DNA of 64,000 nt from Streptomyces toxytricini (GTDB lineage: Bacteria; Actinomycetota; Actinomycetes; Streptomycetales; Streptomycetaceae): contig NZ_BMTY01000012.1 in the NCBI RefSeq assembly GCF_014649915.1, positions 68,671-132,670 of the forward strand, written 5' to 3'. Positions 32,336 to 40,840 of the stretch are shown in pieces. The position numbers and the translations under genes were made by a program. The notes under the pieces are model-generated. The model saw only the letters and a program-made list of their open reading frames with translations, was not told the origin of the DNA and made no database searches. Each line of letters starts with the position of its first letter. The first letter of the stretch is position 1.

Positions 32336-35071
32336 GTGAGCCCTCCGGACGGCGCGACCGAGGACGACGGCGCGCGCCCCGAGCCGGGCCCCGAGCCGCA
32401 CCCCGGCACGCCCGCCGCGGGGGCTCCCGGCGCGCCCGCCGACGGCCCGCCCGCCGCCCCCGCGGCCCCGGCACCCGCAGCGGCGGCCGCCGACGAGGTC
32501 GAGGTCGACGAGCCGCTGCTCGCCGCCCGCGTGCACCGCCCCTCCGACCTCGTCCGCTTCCTCGTCGGACTCCTCGGCATCGCCGTCGTCCTCGGCATCG
32601 CCGCCTTCGCGCACGGCACCACCGCCGGCCTGGAGGACGACATCAGCCAGGGCACCCAGGCCGCCCCCGACCTCCTGATCAAGGTCGCGGGCCTGGTGTC
32701 CAGCATCGCCGTCCTCCTCGTCCCCGTCGCCTTCGCGATCGAACGGCTGATCAAACGCGACGGGCTGCGCATCGCCGACGGCGTCCTCGCCGCCGTCCTC
32801 GCCCACGGCGTCACCCTCGCCACCGACCTCTGGGTCTCCCAGGCAGCGCCGGCCACCATCCAGGACGCGCTGACCCGCGCCGCGGGTGCCGGCGGCGCCC
32901 CCACCGACCCCGTGCACGGCTACCTCGCGCCCGTGATCGCGTACATGACCGCCGTCGGGATGACGCGACGGCCGCGCTGGCGGGTCGCCCTGTGGGTGGT
33001 GCTGCTGCTCGACGCCTTCGCGATGCTGGTCAGCGGCTACACCACCCCGTTCTCGATCATCCTGACGGTGCTGATCGGCTGGAGCGTCGCGTACGGCACC
33101 CTGTACGCGGTCGGCTCCCCGAACGTGCGCCCCACCGGGCAGAACCTCCTCGCGGGCCTGCGCCGGGTCGGCTTCCAGCCGGTCAGCGCGGCGCGCGCCG
33201 AGGTCCCGGAGGGCGCCGACGCCTCCGAGGCCAGCGACCGCGGGCGCCGCTACCACGTCACCCTGGAGGACGGACCGCCGCTCGACGTCACCGTCGTCGA
33301 CCGGGAGCAGCAGGCGCACGGGTTCTTCTACCGGGTGTGGCGCCGCATGACCCTGCGCGGGATCACGACGCGCCGCTCCCTGCAGTCGCTGCGCCAGGCG
33401 CTGGAGCAGGAGGCGCTCCTCGCGTACGCGGCGATCGCGGCCGGCGCGAACGCGCACAAGCTGATCGCCACCTCCGAGCTCGGCCCGGACGCCGTGATGC
33501 TCGTGTACGAGCACCTGGAGGGCCGGCCGCTGGACGCGGTCCCGGACGAGGAGATCACCGACGGGCTGGCCCGCCACGCGTGGGAGCAGGTACGCGCCCT
33601 GCAGTCGCGCCGGATCGCGCACCGCCGGCTGACGGGTGACGCCCTGCTGGTGGATCGTTCCGGCAGGGTCATCCTCACGGATCTGCGCGGCGGCGAGATC
33701 GCGGCCGGCGACCTGGTGCTGCGGATGGACATCGCGCAGCTGCTGACCACGCTCGGCCTGCGGGTCGGCGCGCAGCGCGCGGTCGCGTCGGCGGTGTCGG
33801 TGCTCGGCCCGGACGCGGTGGCGGACTGCCTGCCGCTGCTGCAGCCGATCGCGCTGAGCCGGTCGACGCGGGCGACGCTGCGCCGGCTCGCCCGGGAGCG
33901 GGCGGACCGGCAGCGGGAGGCCGTGCTGGAGTCCTCGCGGGCGGCGAAGGCGGCCCGCGAGGCGGCGGCCGGGAAGGCGGGCGCCAAGGCGGTCCCCGCC
34001 ACCTCGGCGGCCGAGCGGAAGGCGGAGAAGCGGGCGCTGGACGATGCGCTGGAGGGGGCCCGCGAGGAGGACCTGCTCAGCCAGATCCGCAAGCAGGTGC
34101 TGCTCATCCGGCCGCAGGCGCCGGTGGAGCCGGCCCGGCTGGAGCGGATCCGGCCGCGCACCCTGGTGTCGTTCATCGCGGGCGCGTTCGGCGCGTACTT
34201 CCTGCTGACGCAGCTGGCCCACGTCGACTTCGCGACGATCGTCGGCGAGGCCGAGTGGGGCTGGGTCGGGGCGGCGCTGGCGTTCTCGGCGCTGACGTAC
34301 TTCGCCGCGGCGATGAGCCTGCTCGGGTTCGTGCCGGAGCGGGTGCCGTTCCTGCGGACGGTGGTGGCCCAGGTGGCCGGCTCGTTCGTCAAGCTGGTCG
34401 CCCCGGCGGCCGTCGGCGGCGTCGCGCTGAACACGCGGTTCCTCCAGCGGGCGGGGGTCCGGCCGGGGCTGGCGGTGGCCAGTGTGGGCGCCTCGCAGCT
34501 GTTCGGGCTGGCGTCGCACGTCCTGCTGCTGCTGGCGTTCGGCTACCTGACGGGCACCGAGAAGACGCCGGAAATGACGCCGTCCCGGACGGTCATCGCC
34601 GGCCTGCTGACGGTGGCCGTGCTGGTCCTCGTCGTCACGGCGGTGCCGTTCCTGCGGAAGTTCGTCGTGACACGCGTGCGGGCGCTGTTCGCCGGTGTCG
34701 TGCCGCGCATGCTGGACGTCCTCCAGCGGCCGCAGAAGCTGATGACCGGCATCGGCGGGATGCTGCTGCTGACCGGCTGCTTCGTGATGTGCCTGGACGC
34801 GTCGATCCGCGCCTTCGGCGGCGGCGAGGCGCTGAGCTACGCGAGCATCGCCGTCGTGTTCCTCGCGGGCAACGCCCTCGGCTCGGCCGCGCCGACGCCG
34901 GGCGGCATCGGCGCCGTGGAGACGACGCTGACGCTGGGCCTGATCGCGGCGGGCCTGGACAAGGAGGTCGCGATCTCGGCGGTCCTGCTGTTCCGGCTGA
35001 TGACGTTCTGGCTGCCGGTCCTGCCGGGCTGGCTGTCGTTCAACTACCTCACCCGCAAGGAAGCGATCTGA
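32336..35071 (+). CDS. LPG-synthase-type transmembrane protein with kinase-like domain
   Basis: About 911 residues. A Pro/Ala/Glu-rich disordered N-terminus (1-65) is followed by about six membrane segments (75-265). A soluble kinase-like domain (290-490) has HRRLTGDALLVDRSG and ILTDLRGG in place of catalytic HRD and DFG. An Ala/Arg/Lys-rich coiled linker comes next, and a C-terminal lysylphosphatidylglycerol-synthase/AglD membrane domain (about 610-905). The degraded motifs suggest a pseudokinase. GTG 32336 is preceded by AAGGAG six bases away; GTG 32315 and 32288 are alternatives. Lipid substrate unknown. Confidence 0.88.
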   Translation: MSPPDGATEDDGARPEPGPEPHPGTPAAGAPGAPADGPPAAPAAPAPAAAAADEVEVDEPLLAARVHRPSDLVRFLVGLLGIAVVLGIAAFAHGTTAGLEDDISQGTQAAPDLLIKVAGLVSSIAVLLVPVAFAIERLIKRDGLRIADGVLAAVLAHGVTLATDLWVSQAAPATIQDALTRAAGAGGAPTDPVHGYLAPVIAYMTAVGMTRRPRWRVALWVVLLLDAFAMLVSGYTTPFSIILTVLIGWSVAYGTLYAVGSPNVRPTGQNLLAGLRRVGFQPVSAARAEVPEGADASEASDRGRRYHVTLEDGPPLDVTVVDREQQAHGFFYRVWRRMTLRGITTRRSLQSLRQALEQEALLAYAAIAAGANAHKLIATSELGPDAVMLVYEHLEGRPLDAVPDEEITDGLARHAWEQVRALQSRRIAHRRLTGDALLVDRSGRVILTDLRGGEIAAGDLVLRMDIAQLLTTLGLRVGAQRAVASAVSVLGPDAVADCLPLLQPIALSRSTRATLRRLARERADRQREAVLESSRAAKAAREAAAGKAGAKAVPATSAAERKAEKRALDDALEGAREEDLLSQIRKQVLLIRPQAPVEPARLERIRPRTLVSFIAGAFGAYFLLTQLAHVDFATIVGEAEWGWVGAALAFSALTYFAAAMSLLGFVPERVPFLRTVVAQVAGSFVKLVAPAAVGGVALNTRFLQRAGVRPGLAVASVGASQLFGLASHVLLLLAFGYLTGTEKTPEMTPSRTVIAGLLTVAVLVLVVTAVPFLRKFVVTRVRALFAGVVPRMLDVLQRPQKLMTGIGGMLLLTGCFVMCLDASIRAFGGGEALSYASIAVVFLAGNALGSAAPTPGGIGAVETTLTLGLIAAGLDKEVAISAVLLFRLMTFWLPVLPGWLSFNYLTRKEAI

Positions 35072-35154
35072 CGCCGCGGCCCGCGCCCGCGGGCGGCTGA
35101 CCCGAACGGGCGCGTGCGCGGGCGGGGTCCGCGGGGGCGGCGGAGGATGGGGAC

Positions 35155-36711
35155 ATGTCGAGACACGTCCTCCGGACGGCCGCCGCCGGCGCCGTCGTCC
35201 TCGCCGTGGCCGCCGTCGCCGGCTGCTCCGGCGGCGGAGGCGGCACCCCGTCCCGCACCGACGGGACCGGGTCGGCGCCGCCGCCGCTGAAGTGGGGCGC
35301 CTGCGCCGCCCCGGACGCCGCCCAGGGCGGCGGCCCCGCCCCGCCGAAGGACTGGCAGTGCGCCACGCTGCGGGTGCCGCTCGACTACGCCGACCCCGGC
35401 GGGGAGACGATCCCGCTCGCGCTGATCCGGGCCCCCGCCCGGGACAAGGAGCGGCGCCTCGGCTCCCTCGTGTTCAACTTCGGCGGTCCCGGCGGCTCCG
35501 GCGTCAGCACGCTGCCCGGCGCGGCCGAGGAGTACCAGGCGCTGCGCTCGCGCTACGACCTGGTGAGCTTCGACCCGCGCGGGGTCGGCGCCAGCGCGCC
35601 CGTGCTGTGCCAGACCGACAGGCAGCTGGACGCGTACTACGCCGCGGACAACACGCCGGAGACGCCGGCGGAGGAGAAGGAGTTCGCGGACGGCATCCGC
35701 CGCTACCACCAGGCCTGCGAGGCCCGGTCGGGGAAGGTGCTGCCGTACGTGGGCACCGAGAACGCCGCCCGGGACCTGGACCGGATCCGCCAGGCGCTCG
35801 GCGACGGGAAGCTGAACTACTTCGGCATCTCGTACGGCACCGAGCTCGGCGGGGTCTACGCCCACCTGTTCCCGGACAAGGTCGGGCGGGCCGTCTTCGA
35901 CGCGGTCGTCGATCCGACGAAGACCTCCGAGCAGAGCGCGCTCGGCCAGGCGAAGGGCTTCCAGCTGGCGCTGGAGAACTTCGCGCAGGACTGCGTGGAC
36001 CGCGGCGACGAGTGCCGCCTCCAGGGCGCCACCGCCCAGGAGGTCGAGGACACGGTGCTCCGGCTGCAGAAGAGCCTGGCGCAGAAGCCGATCCCGGGCC
36101 TCGGCGGGCGCATGCTGACCGACTCGGCGGCTACCAACGGCATCGCGCAGGCCCTGTACTCGCAGGAGCTGTGGCCGCTGCTGGAGCAGGGCATCGACGA
36201 GGCGGAGGGCGGGCAGGGCCAGCTGCTGATGGCACTGTCCGACGCGCTGAACGGGCGGCAGGAGAACGGCCGCTACAGCAACATCGGGGCCGCGAACACG
36301 GCGGTCAACTGCGCGGACTCGAAACAGCGGTTCACGCTGGAGCAGACGAAGGAGCGGCTGGCGGAGTTCCGCAAGGCCTCCCCCGTCTTCGGGGACTTCC
36401 TCGGCTGGGCGCTGATGAGCTGCACCGGCTGGCCGGTCAAGGGCGCCTGGGAGACGCCGGACGTGTCGGCCGCCGGCTCCGCGCCGATCCTGGTGATCGG
36501 CAACACCGGCGACCCGGCGACGCCGTACGAGGGGGCGCGGCGCATGGTGGAGCGCCTCGGCCCGGGGGTCGGGGTGGAGCTGACGTACGAGGGCCAGGGG
36601 CACGGCGCGTACAACAGCGGCGACCCGTGCGTGCAGAAGGCGGTCGACGCCTACCTGCTCGACGGGAAGGTGCCGTCCGGCGGCACGGTCTGCAAGTCCT
36701 CCTCCGCCTGA
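35155..36711 (+). CDS. Secreted alpha/beta hydrolase lipoprotein (tripeptidyl aminopeptidase-like)
   Basis: 518 residues. A lipoprotein signal peptide ends in VAAVAGC (Cys near residue 24), then a Gly/Ser linker. Catalytic features are the oxyanion segment NFGGPGGSG, nucleophile GISYGTE near residue 225, Asp in IGNTGDPATP and His in GQGHGAYNSG. This matches the SlpD/TAP-like mycelium-associated peptidases of Streptomyces, which trim N-terminal tripeptides outside the cell. ATG 35155, 83 bases after the LPG-synthase-type gene. Confidence 0.92.
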   Translation: MSRHVLRTAAAGAVVLAVAAVAGCSGGGGGTPSRTDGTGSAPPPLKWGACAAPDAAQGGGPAPPKDWQCATLRVPLDYADPGGETIPLALIRAPARDKERRLGSLVFNFGGPGGSGVSTLPGAAEEYQALRSRYDLVSFDPRGVGASAPVLCQTDRQLDAYYAADNTPETPAEEKEFADGIRRYHQACEARSGKVLPYVGTENAARDLDRIRQALGDGKLNYFGISYGTELGGVYAHLFPDKVGRAVFDAVVDPTKTSEQSALGQAKGFQLALENFAQDCVDRGDECRLQGATAQEVEDTVLRLQKSLAQKPIPGLGGRMLTDSAATNGIAQALYSQELWPLLEQGIDEAEGGQGQLLMALSDALNGRQENGRYSNIGAANTAVNCADSKQRFTLEQTKERLAEFRKASPVFGDFLGWALMSCTGWPVKGAWETPDVSAAGSAPILVIGNTGDPATPYEGARRMVERLGPGVGVELTYEGQGHGAYNSGDPCVQKAVDAYLLDGKVPSGGTVCKSSSA

Positions 36712-36731
36712 CCCGGCGGCGGACACCGGAC

Positions 36732-36772
36732 GGCCCCCGGCCCCGCGCCGTCGCGCGCAGGGGCCGGGGGCC
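36732..36772. terminator. Bidirectional terminator between hydrolase and moeZ
   Basis: A 13-bp perfect stem GGCCCCCGGCCCC / GGGGCCGGGGGCC with a 15-base loop in the middle of a convergent intergenic region. Confidence 0.82.
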
Positions 36773-36808
36773 GGTACGGGTGGACCCGGGGGGACCCGGG
36801 AGGGCCCG

Positions 36809-37987
36809 CTAGTAGACGGGCTTCTCGGGCTCGACCTGGTGGACCCAGCCGATGACGCCGCCGCCGACGTGGACCGCGTCCGCGAAGCCGGCGGACTTCA
36901 GGACCGCCAGGACTTCCGCACTGCGGACACCCGTCTTGCAGTGCAAGACGATCCGCTTGTCCTGCGGGAGGTCCTGGAGGGCGCTGCCCATCAGGAACTC
37001 GCCCTTGGGGATCAGCCGCGCGCCCGGGATGGAGACGATCTCGTACTCGTTCTTCTCGCGGACGTCGATGATCTCGATGTTCTCGCCCTCGTCGATCCAC
37101 TCCTTGAGCTGCTTCGGGGTGATCGTCGAGCCGGCGGCCGCCTCCTGGGCCTCCTCCGAGACGACGCCGCAGAAGGCCTCGTAGTCGATGAGCTCCTTGA
37201 CGGTCGCGTTCGGGCCGCACACCGCGCAGTCGGGGTCCTTGCGGACCTTGACCTGGCGGTACTGCATCTCCAGGGCGTCGTAGATCATCAGACGGCCGAC
37301 CAGCGGCTCGCCGACGCCGGTGAGGACCTTGATGGCCTCGGTGACCTGGATGGAGCCGATGGACGCGCAGAGCACGCCGAGGACGCCGCCCTCGGCGCAG
37401 CTCGGGACCATGCCCGGCGGCGGGGGCTCCGGGTAGAGGCAGCGGTAGCAGGGGCCGTGCTCGGACCAGAAGACGGAGGCCTGGCCGTCGAAGCGGTAGA
37501 TGGAGCCCCACACGTACGGCTTGCCGAGGAGCACGCAGGCGTCGTTGACGAGGTAGCGCGTGGCGAAGTTGTCGGTGCCGTCGACGATCAGGTCGTACTG
37601 GGAGAAGATGTCCATCACGTTGTCGGCTTCGAGCCGCTCTTCGTGCAGGACGACGTTCACGTACGGGTTGATGCCGAGGACGGAGTCACGGGCGGACTCC
37701 GCCTTGGAGCGGCCGATGTCCGACTGGCTGTGGATGATCTGGCGCTGCAGGTTCGACTCGTCGACCTCGTCGAACTCCACGATGCCCAGCGTTCCGACGC
37801 CGGCCGCGGCCAGGTACATGAGGGCGGGCGAGCCGAGGCCCCCCGCGCCCACGGCCAGCACCTTCGCGTTCTTCAGGCGCTTCTGGCCGTCCATCCCGAC
37901 GTCGGGGATGATCAGGTGGCGGGAGTACCGACGGACCTCGTCGACGGTGAGCTCGGCAGCCGGCTCGACCAGGGGTGGCAGCGACAC
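36809..37987 (-). CDS. moeZ: Adenylyltransferase/sulfurtransferase MoeZ
   Basis: 392 residues. An N-terminal E1-like domain has ATP loop GAGGLGSP near residue 47 and two CxxC zinc pairs (CYRC near 188, CAVC near 265). A C-terminal rhodanese domain has catalytic Cys in HCKTGVRS near residue 347. It adenylates and then thiocarboxylates MoaD/ThiS/CysO-like carrier proteins for molybdopterin, thiamine, cysteine or thiolated natural-product synthesis. ATG 37987. A sigma-R-type promoter lies 45 bases upstream. Confidence 0.95.
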   Translation of the reverse strand: MSLPPLVEPAAELTVDEVRRYSRHLIIPDVGMDGQKRLKNAKVLAVGAGGLGSPALMYLAAAGVGTLGIVEFDEVDESNLQRQIIHSQSDIGRSKAESARDSVLGINPYVNVVLHEERLEADNVMDIFSQYDLIVDGTDNFATRYLVNDACVLLGKPYVWGSIYRFDGQASVFWSEHGPCYRCLYPEPPPPGMVPSCAEGGVLGVLCASIGSIQVTEAIKVLTGVGEPLVGRLMIYDALEMQYRQVKVRKDPDCAVCGPNATVKELIDYEAFCGVVSEEAQEAAAGSTITPKQLKEWIDEGENIEIIDVREKNEYEIVSIPGARLIPKGEFLMGSALQDLPQDKRIVLHCKTGVRSAEVLAVLKSAGFADAVHVGGGVIGWVHQVEPEKPVY

Positions 37988-38031
37988 GGGGACTCCGTAG
38001 ATCGGTATGCGTGAACGGTGGTTCTTCCCGT

Positions 38032-38057
38032 AACACTGCCACGCCCTTCTTCATTCC
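38032..38057 (-). promoter_or_regulatory. Sigma-R-type promoter of moeZ
   Basis: On the minus strand, CGGAAT core GGAAT (38053-38057), 18 bases, GTT (38032-38034). This fits the sigma-R consensus exactly and overlaps the end of the spherulin-like gene. From memory, a moeB/moeZ-type gene belongs to the S. coelicolor sigma-R regulon. Confidence 0.72.
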
Positions 38058-38800
38058 GAGACACCTGGTCCGATACGTGAGACGATTTCGTCCCAGTACG
38101 CGGGCATTGACGCCCAGGGGTCCTCATTCGGGGCCGCGCGCCGGTCGGTGAACCAGATCGTCCCGGCGCCCTGCCAGCGGGCGATCCGCAGCGCCTCCTC
38201 CAGATGCGTGCGCGGCACGCCGTGGACGAGGTGGCAGAACCGCTCCGGCGGGTGGTCTGCGGTCCACTCCGCCACCTGCGACCAGCGGTAGTCCGCCCAG
38301 GCCCCGGCGAAGGTGACCAGCTGGTCGGCGACGTCCGCGTAGCCCTCGCTCGGGTGGGTGCCGTGCCCGAGCACGATCCGCAGGTCCGGGCCGAGACCGC
38401 GCAGGGTGTCGACGACCCTGCGCACCCCTGCGAGCCCGGACCGGTCGGCCGGGGCCCCGTCCAGGTAGAAGCCGTCGACCCGGTACCAGTCGGCGAAGCG
38501 GTGGGCGTCGGAGACCAGCTCGCCGAACGTCCGCTCGCCGTCCCGCACCGCGAGATGCCCGAGGACGGTGCCGCCGGCCCCGCGGAGCCGGGCCACCGCC
38601 TCGGTGCAGTGCGGGTCGGGCCGGGAGCCGGGGCCGTCGGTGACGTTCAGCACGGCCCAGTGCAGGGGCGTGCCGGGGCGGGTCAGCTCGGCCCATTCGA
38701 CGGGCGCGAGCAGCGGGTGCGCGTAGCCGGGGATGCCGAGGCCGGGCCGGCCGGAGCCGGTGGCGGCGGCAGCCGGGGCGGGCGTGGTCAGATGCGGCAC
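38051..38800 (-). CDS. Spherulation-specific family 4 (GH135-like) protein
   Basis: 249 residues, a TIM-barrel-like chain recognised as the spherulin-4 family. Conserved elements include GIPGYAHP, AVLNVTDGPGS, GTVLGHLAVRDGERT and VDGFYLDGAP with acidic residues at strand ends. The fungal relative Sph3 is an endo-alpha-1,4-N-acetylgalactosaminidase. No signal peptide is visible, which is odd for such a hydrolase. Its start overlaps the epimerase stop by 13 bases, so the two are coupled. Confidence 0.88.
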   Translation of the reverse strand: MPHLTTPAPAAAATGSGRPGLGIPGYAHPLLAPVEWAELTRPGTPLHWAVLNVTDGPGSRPDPHCTEAVARLRGAGGTVLGHLAVRDGERTFGELVSDAHRFADWYRVDGFYLDGAPADRSGLAGVRRVVDTLRGLGPDLRIVLGHGTHPSEGYADVADQLVTFAGAWADYRWSQVAEWTADHPPERFCHLVHGVPRTHLEEALRIARWQGAGTIWFTDRRAAPNEDPWASMPAYWDEIVSRIGPGVSE

Positions 38801-39813
38801 GCCGCCTCCATCCAGATGTCCGCGAGGGACTCCTCCAGGTTGATCCTGGGCCGCCAGCCGAGCCGGTCCCGGGCGGTGCGGACGTCGGCCTGCTGCCAGG
38901 CGCCGCAGCCGTCCGGATAGGGGTACGCGGCCGCGGGCGGGGCGGCGGCCAGCTGCTCGGCGGTGGCCTCGGAGCGGGGCGCGCCGATCGCCGCGAGGGA
39001 GGAGGCCCGGCCGTGGCCGCCGTGGAGCGGCCCGTGGCCCTGCGGGTGTCCGCCCTGTGGGACGTCGATCTCATGGAGGGTGCCTCCGTACCCCGCGACC
39101 CGGGCGAGGACGGCTGCGGCGTCGCGGAGCCGGACGGCGCGCCCGGTCCCGATGTTGACGACGCCCTGCGCGGCGGACAGGGAAGCGGCGTGCACGGCGC
39201 GCGCCACGTCCCGGACGTCGACGAAGTCCCGCTGGACCCCGAGTCCGCTGAGCTTCAGCTCGCCGTCCCCGGACTGCATGGCGCGCCGCATGGCCTCGGC
39301 GAGCCGGCCGAGCGGGGAGCCGGCGGGGGTGCCGGGCCCGACGGGCGAGAAGACGCGCAGGACGACGGCGTCGAGGCCGGAGCCGAGCACGAGCTCGGTG
39401 GCGGCGAGCTTGCTGACGCCGTACGGCCCGCCGGGTCTGGGGACGGCGTCCTCGGCGGTGGACGATCCGGGCTGGCTGGGCCCGTACTCGGCGGCGCAGC
39501 CGAGCTGGACGAGGCGGGCCCCGCAGCCGCTGCGGCGCAGGGACTCGCAGATGGTGGCGACGGCGACGGTGTTGTGCCGGGTCAGTTCCCGGGCGCCGCC
39601 GCGGGTGGCGCCGGCGCAGTTGACGACGACGCCCGGGTGGACGGCGTCGAGGAAGCGGGTGAGCGCGCCGGGGCTGCCGGTGGCGAGGTCGAACCGGACG
39701 TCGGCGTCGTCGCCGCGGCCGAGCGCGGTCAGCTGGACGGCGGGGTCGGCGAGCAGCCGGTCGGCGACGTAGCGGCCGAGGTATCCGTTGGCTCCGATCA
39801 GCAGCACCCTCAT
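38788..39813 (-). CDS. NAD-dependent epimerase/dehydratase
   Basis: 341 residues, extended SDR. Nucleotide loop GANGYLGRY at residues 8-16, VNCAGATRGG, and catalytic Tyr-xxx-Lys in YGVSKLAATE with the upstream Ser region LGCAAEYGP. Sequence resembles nucleotide-sugar 4-epimerases or dehydratases. ATG 39813 follows GAGGGG at seven bases. It lies between a membrane protein gene and the spherulin-4-like hydrolase in an operon begun by a PelF-like glycosyltransferase, so a UDP-sugar is the likely substrate. Confidence 0.9.
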   Translation of the reverse strand: MRVLLIGANGYLGRYVADRLLADPAVQLTALGRGDDADVRFDLATGSPGALTRFLDAVHPGVVVNCAGATRGGARELTRHNTVAVATICESLRRSGCGARLVQLGCAAEYGPSQPGSSTAEDAVPRPGGPYGVSKLAATELVLGSGLDAVVLRVFSPVGPGTPAGSPLGRLAEAMRRAMQSGDGELKLSGLGVQRDFVDVRDVARAVHAASLSAAQGVVNIGTGRAVRLRDAAAVLARVAGYGGTLHEIDVPQGGHPQGHGPLHGGHGRASSLAAIGAPRSEATAEQLAAAPPAAAYPYPDGCGAWQQADVRTARDRLGWRPRINLEESLADIWMEAACRI

Positions 39814-39934
39814 CGCGCGGCCCCTCGGTTGGTTGGCTGGCCGGTCATGCGGTGTCTCCTTCTTCTTCGGTCGGGCGGGAGGGGGTGGGGCGGGCCTTCG
39901 CCGCTTCCGTGTCGGCGCGGGGAGCGGGCGGCCC

Positions 39935-40840
39935 TCAGGTCCGGGCGTGCGCGGAGGCGCGCGCCAGGACGGACAGGGCGAGGGCGAGGAGGCCGGCCGC
40001 GGCGGCGGGCGCCGCGGGCGCGGCGGGGACCGCGGCGAGGGCGAGCGCCGCGGCGACGGGCGGCCAGGGGGCGCCGTGGCACAGGAGCAGCCGGGCCAGG
40101 AACAACAGCACGGCGAGCGGCACCGCGGCGGCGAGCGGTGCCCCGGCGAGGGCGGCGGCGCCCGCGGCGGCGGCGGTCTGGGCGGCGCAGGCCGCGAGGA
40201 GCAGCGGCCGGGCGGAGGAGGCGAAGTCCTCCAGGGCGCGGCTGGCGGCGAGCCGGCTGCGGGCGCGGGCGGCGAACGCCGCAGCGGCGAGGTGGCCGGG
40301 GGCGGCGGCGAGGGCGAGGGCGGCGCCGAGCGGGGTGCCGTGGCGGTGGACGGCCCAGCCGGCGGCGGCCGCGGCGGCGAGGTGGACGGCGAGGGAGCCG
40401 CGGCCGCGGACGGTCCGCCCGGTCGCGGAGGGCCGGGCGAGCGCGGCGACGGTGGCGGCGGCGGCGAGGGCGCCCGCGTACGGCAGCGCGGCGGCGACCG
40501 CGGCGAGGGCGGCGGCGCCGGGCAGCAGGGCGAGGCCGAGGCCGCGCAGGGCGCGGGCGTCGCGGGGGCCGGCCGCGGCGGGCGCGGCGGGCCCGTCGCC
40601 GCGGGGGGTGCGGGCGTAGAGCTCCTCGGCGAGGGAGAAGACGTCCCGGTGGCGGAAGCGGGCGGCGGTGCGGTCGGTGATGCCGCGGGCCTCCAGTCCG
40701 GCCGCGATCTCCAGCGGGTCCACGGCCCGCTCGCACAGCTCCCGGTGGCGGTGCAGGAGGGTCTTGACGGGGTCCCCGGCCGCCCGGCGGCGGGGGGCGG
40801 CGGCGACGGGTGCCGCGGCCCCGGCTTCGTCGGGGGTCAT
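39935..40840 (-). CDS. Ala-rich multi-pass membrane protein
   Basis: 301 residues. A soluble N-terminus of about 100 residues includes LCERAVDPLEIAAGLEARGI and FRHRDVFSLAEELYAR, followed by about six Ala-rich hydrophobic segments. No family recognised. ATG 40840 overlaps the glycosyltransferase stop (ATGA), so the two are translationally coupled. By context it may help polymerise or export the polysaccharide made by its neighbours; the sequence alone does not show this. Confidence 0.82.
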   Translation of the reverse strand: MTPDEAGAAAPVAAAPRRRAAGDPVKTLLHRHRELCERAVDPLEIAAGLEARGITDRTAARFRHRDVFSLAEELYARTPRGDGPAAPAAAGPRDARALRGLGLALLPGAAALAAVAAALPYAGALAAAATVAALARPSATGRTVRGRGSLAVHLAAAAAAGWAVHRHGTPLGAALALAAAPGHLAAAAFAARARSRLAASRALEDFASSARPLLLAACAAQTAAAAGAAALAGAPLAAAVPLAVLLFLARLLLCHGAPWPPVAAALALAAVPAAPAAPAAAAGLLALALSVLARASAHART

